From Hamadaea tsunoensis DSM 44101 (GTDB lineage Bacteria; Actinomycetota; Actinomycetes; Mycobacteriales; Micromonosporaceae), in the NCBI RefSeq assembly GCF_000428945.1, contig NZ_AUAX01000001.1, positions 434,001 through 498,000 of the forward strand: a stretch of 64,000 bases of DNA, in the 5' to 3' direction. Below the pieces are notes generated by a model that saw nothing but the letters and a program-made list of their open reading frames with translations, made no database searches and was not told where the DNA came from. Positions 61,024 to 64,000 of this stretch are shown one piece after another. Numbering within the stretch: the first letter of the stretch is position 1; the number at the start of each line of letters is the position of its first letter. The position numbers and the translations under genes were made by a program.

Positions 61024-63183
61024 TCAGGCGTCTTCGCTGGTCCAGGAGGCGGTGAGGTCCGCGGCGCTCCGGCCCACCGGCAGCCCGGCCAGCCGTCGCG
61101 CCCCCGGCACCGTGGTACGCCCCAGCCAGCCGATCAGTTCGTCCGCCGGCATCGGCCGGGCGTAGAACCAGCCCTGGGCGACCTCGCATCCGCATTCGTG
61201 CAGCAGCCGCCAGGTGGGTTCGTCCTCGACTCCCTCGGCGACGACCCGCAGCCCGAGCGCGCCGGCCAGGTCGATGATCGAGCGTACGATCGCCGCGTCG
61301 TCGGGGTCGGTACGCATCCCGAAGACGAAGGTCCGGTCGATCTTGACTTCGGCCAGCGGCATCCGGCGCAGGTGCTGCATCGAGGAGTAGCCCGTGCCGA
61401 AGTCGTCGAGGGCGATCGCCACGCCGAGCCGGTCGAGCAGGCCGAGGGTGACGAGCACCCGGTTCGGGTCGGCCATCAGGCCCTCTTCGGTGATCTCCAG
61501 TTGCAGCTGGTCGGCCGTCACGCCGTGCGTACGCAGGAGGGCCGTGACGTGTTCGACGATGTCGTCGGTGTGCAGGTCGCGTACGGAGACGTTGACCGCG
61601 CAGCGCAGCCGCAGGGCCATCGGCCGCCAGATCGCCAGCTGCTCGATGACGTGCTCGAGCACCCAGCGGGTGAGCTGGCGCATCACCGAACTCGGCTCGG
61701 CCGCCTTGATCAGTTCCTCCGGGTCGATCGGCCCGTAGTGCGGGTGGCTCCAGCGCAGCAGGGCCTCCACGCCGACGACCTCGCCCGTCGCGATCTCGAC
61801 CTGCGGCTGGTAGTAGATCGTCAGGCCGCCGCCGTCCGGGCTCTCCAGCGCCTGGCGGAGGTCGGCGACGAGGCTGAGGCGGCGGGGCGAGTTGTGGTCG
61901 GACTCGGCCGCGTAGATCGCGACGCCGTCGCCGCGGTGCTTCGCGTCGTACATGGCCACGTCGGCGTGGCGCATCAGGGTCGCGAAGTCCGTGCCGTGCT
62001 CGGGGTAGAGGGCGATGCCCACCGACGCCGAGATGTCCAGCGGCAGCCCGTCGAGGCTGATCGGGCGCTGGAGCGCGGCGGTCACCCGGGCGGCCAGGTG
62101 GACGGCGTCCTGCGGGCCGGTCAGCCGGCCGGCGATGATCGCGAACTCGTCGCCGCCGAGCCGGGCCACCAGGTCGCCTTCGCGTACGCCTTTCGCCAGC
62201 CGGTCGGCCACGGCCACCAGGAGCCGGTCGCCGACCGCGTGCCCGAGGGCGTCGTTGACGTGCTTGAACCGGTCGAGGTCGAGCAGCAGCAGGGCGAAGC
62301 TGCCGCGGCCGCCCGAGCGGGCGTAGTCGGCCGCGATCGAGCCGACCTCGCTGATCAGCACCTTGCGGTTGGCCAGTCCGGTCAGCGGGTCGAGCCGGGC
62401 GAGCCGGCTCTGCTGCATCGACAGCACCGACAGCCGCTGCACCGCCAGCAGCGGGACGACCGCGAGCGGGACGTAGAGCGGGCTGGCCGTGGCCGCCTCG
62501 GCGAGCACGGTGCCGAGCAGCAGCAGCGATCCCGTGGTCAGCGCCTCGGAGACGAACGGTACGCGGATCGTCGACCAGAACGGCCCGCCGAACCGCAGCC
62601 ACACGGCGATCGAGGTCGTCGTGTACTTGAGGGCGAACCAGGTGAGGGCGGCGGCCACGAACACCACCACGTACGCCCCGGTCGGCGCGTCGACCGGCAG
62701 GATCATCGAACCGGCGTGGATCACGAGCTGGGCGGCGGTGAGGGCCAGCGTGTACTGGGCGATGTTGAACAGCGCCCGCCACGGCCTGTGTTTCATCCGG
62801 ATCGACGAGACGATCACGGCCGCGGTCTGGACGACGAGCGCCGCGGGCAGGCCGGAGTCGATGAGGATGGCGAAGGTGAAGCAGATCGACGGGAAGACCG
62901 CCGAGCTCAACCGGCGCCCCGGCGGCATCCAGGGCCAGGCGTCGGCCAGCAGGGCCAGGGCGGCCATGAGCCAGACCTCGACGCCGATGTTCGCCGATCC
63001 GGCCAGCGGCCCGGCGGGATGCAGGAAGATCAGCGTCGCCGCGACCGCGATGACCACCGCGACGTAACTCGCGAACCGTCCCGCGCCCTCGGCGGGCGCC
63101 GAATTCCGCAACGTCTCGGCCGGGACCATGATCGATTGGGTCTCGGCCGGGATCCTGACGGTGCGTGACGTGTCGGCCGCCAT
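61024..63183 (-). CDS. Membrane GGDEF-EAL protein (cyclic di-GMP turnover)
   Basis: 719-residue protein. About eight transmembrane segments lie in residues 35-250, then a GGDEF domain (about 255-425) with an intact RLGGDEFAII active site, then an EAL domain (about 440-690) with EALLRW and DDFGTGYSSMQHLRRMPLAEVKID. Both catalytic signatures look intact, so it could make and degrade cyclic di-GMP. The membrane part resembles the MASE-like sensors of actinobacterial Cdg proteins. The ATG at 63183 is the longest plausible start. Confidence 0.93.
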   Translation of the reverse strand: MAADTSRTVRIPAETQSIMVPAETLRNSAPAEGAGRFASYVAVVIAVAATLIFLHPAGPLAGSANIGVEVWLMAALALLADAWPWMPPGRRLSSAVFPSICFTFAILIDSGLPAALVVQTAAVIVSSIRMKHRPWRALFNIAQYTLALTAAQLVIHAGSMILPVDAPTGAYVVVFVAAALTWFALKYTTTSIAVWLRFGGPFWSTIRVPFVSEALTTGSLLLLGTVLAEAATASPLYVPLAVVPLLAVQRLSVLSMQQSRLARLDPLTGLANRKVLISEVGSIAADYARSGGRGSFALLLLDLDRFKHVNDALGHAVGDRLLVAVADRLAKGVREGDLVARLGGDEFAIIAGRLTGPQDAVHLAARVTAALQRPISLDGLPLDISASVGIALYPEHGTDFATLMRHADVAMYDAKHRGDGVAIYAAESDHNSPRRLSLVADLRQALESPDGGGLTIYYQPQVEIATGEVVGVEALLRWSHPHYGPIDPEELIKAAEPSSVMRQLTRWVLEHVIEQLAIWRPMALRLRCAVNVSVRDLHTDDIVEHVTALLRTHGVTADQLQLEITEEGLMADPNRVLVTLGLLDRLGVAIALDDFGTGYSSMQHLRRMPLAEVKIDRTFVFGMRTDPDDAAIVRSIIDLAGALGLRVVAEGVEDEPTWRLLHECGCEVAQGWFYARPMPADELIGWLGRTTVPGARRLAGLPVGRSAADLTASWTSEDA

Positions 63184-63338
63184 GCCCCCACCTCCAGCGC
63201 CCCCGTCGCCGTCGTCGCCGACCGGCGTACCAACACCCTATGACCAGCAACCTTATGACCGGCGTAACGCTTCCGGCCAAGGGACGACACGCCCGGACGG
63301 AACTGAAACCACGCAAACACTACAGCCGGACCGGTCGG

Positions 63339-64000
<662 letters not shown>

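Overview
The window is very GC-rich, with strongly GC-biased third codon positions. Its gene content is actinobacterial: pyruvate phosphate dikinase, the uppS-recO pair, gatCA, a Fur-type Zur with a znuACB-like operon, an ECF41/SigJ sigma factor and secreted polysaccharidases with CBM2 or CBM35 modules. Many genes appear to be leaderless, with a TANNNT hexamer 6-7 bases before the start codon. I infer a filamentous soil actinomycete, probably of the Micromonosporaceae (Actinoplanes or Micromonospora type). The sequence alone does not fix the genus. I found no tRNA, rRNA, CRISPR array or prophage.

Layout. 0-9.3 kb: ppdK; a HipA-like kinase/DUF3037 pair; a GH71/GH99-like lipoprotein; a NarL-type two-component system divergent from an FtsX-type ABC exporter. 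9.3-10.7 kb: a non-coding repeat island. 10.7-15.5 kb: RidA, a P-loop kinase, GNAT enzymes, and a TetR/FAD-monooxygenase divergon with two operators. 15.5-23.0 kb: a GH2 exo-glucosaminidase-like enzyme with two CBM35 modules, a second repeat island, then a PhoD phosphatase with a secreted propeller-like partner. 23-30 kb: AhpD-like, DUF402, P-loop, NRDE/TANGO2, YceI, an XdhC-like gene with an apparent frameshift, aldo/keto reductase and alpha/beta hydrolase. 30-32 kb: a Phd/RelE-like toxin-antitoxin pair next to an IS481-type transposase. 32-39.6 kb: dusB, epimerase and SigJ, a DUF234-type ATPase, a methyltransferase, an AA10 LPMO-CBM2 with a CebR-like box, and a SolA-like oxidase. 39.7-46.5 kb: hrpA, glyS and two small genes. 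46.5-50.2 kb: a zinc-uptake operon ending in zur, behind a Zur-like box. 50.2-54.1 kb: acyl-CoA dehydrogenase and a TIGR03943/DUF318 pair. 54.1-57.1 kb: a TPP riboswitch and a YkoEDC-type ECF transporter. 57.2-64 kb: uppS-recO, gatCA, a GGDEF-EAL protein and the C-terminal part of ligA.

The most unusual content is non-coding. A 68-bp element occurs nine times, always at exactly 68 bp, with 18-bp inverted arms and an asymmetric core, and in both orientations. Most copies lie just downstream of stop codons. Two intergenic islands (about 9.3-10.6 kb and 19.2-20.1 kb) are mosaics of this element and three other dispersed repeat families. One of those, about 140-170 bp long, also occurs near 57.2 and 60.8 kb. 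Other structured DNA includes a three-way-junction fold, a 22-bp-arm inverted repeat and a 14-bp-arm palindrome made of 15-bp tandem units.
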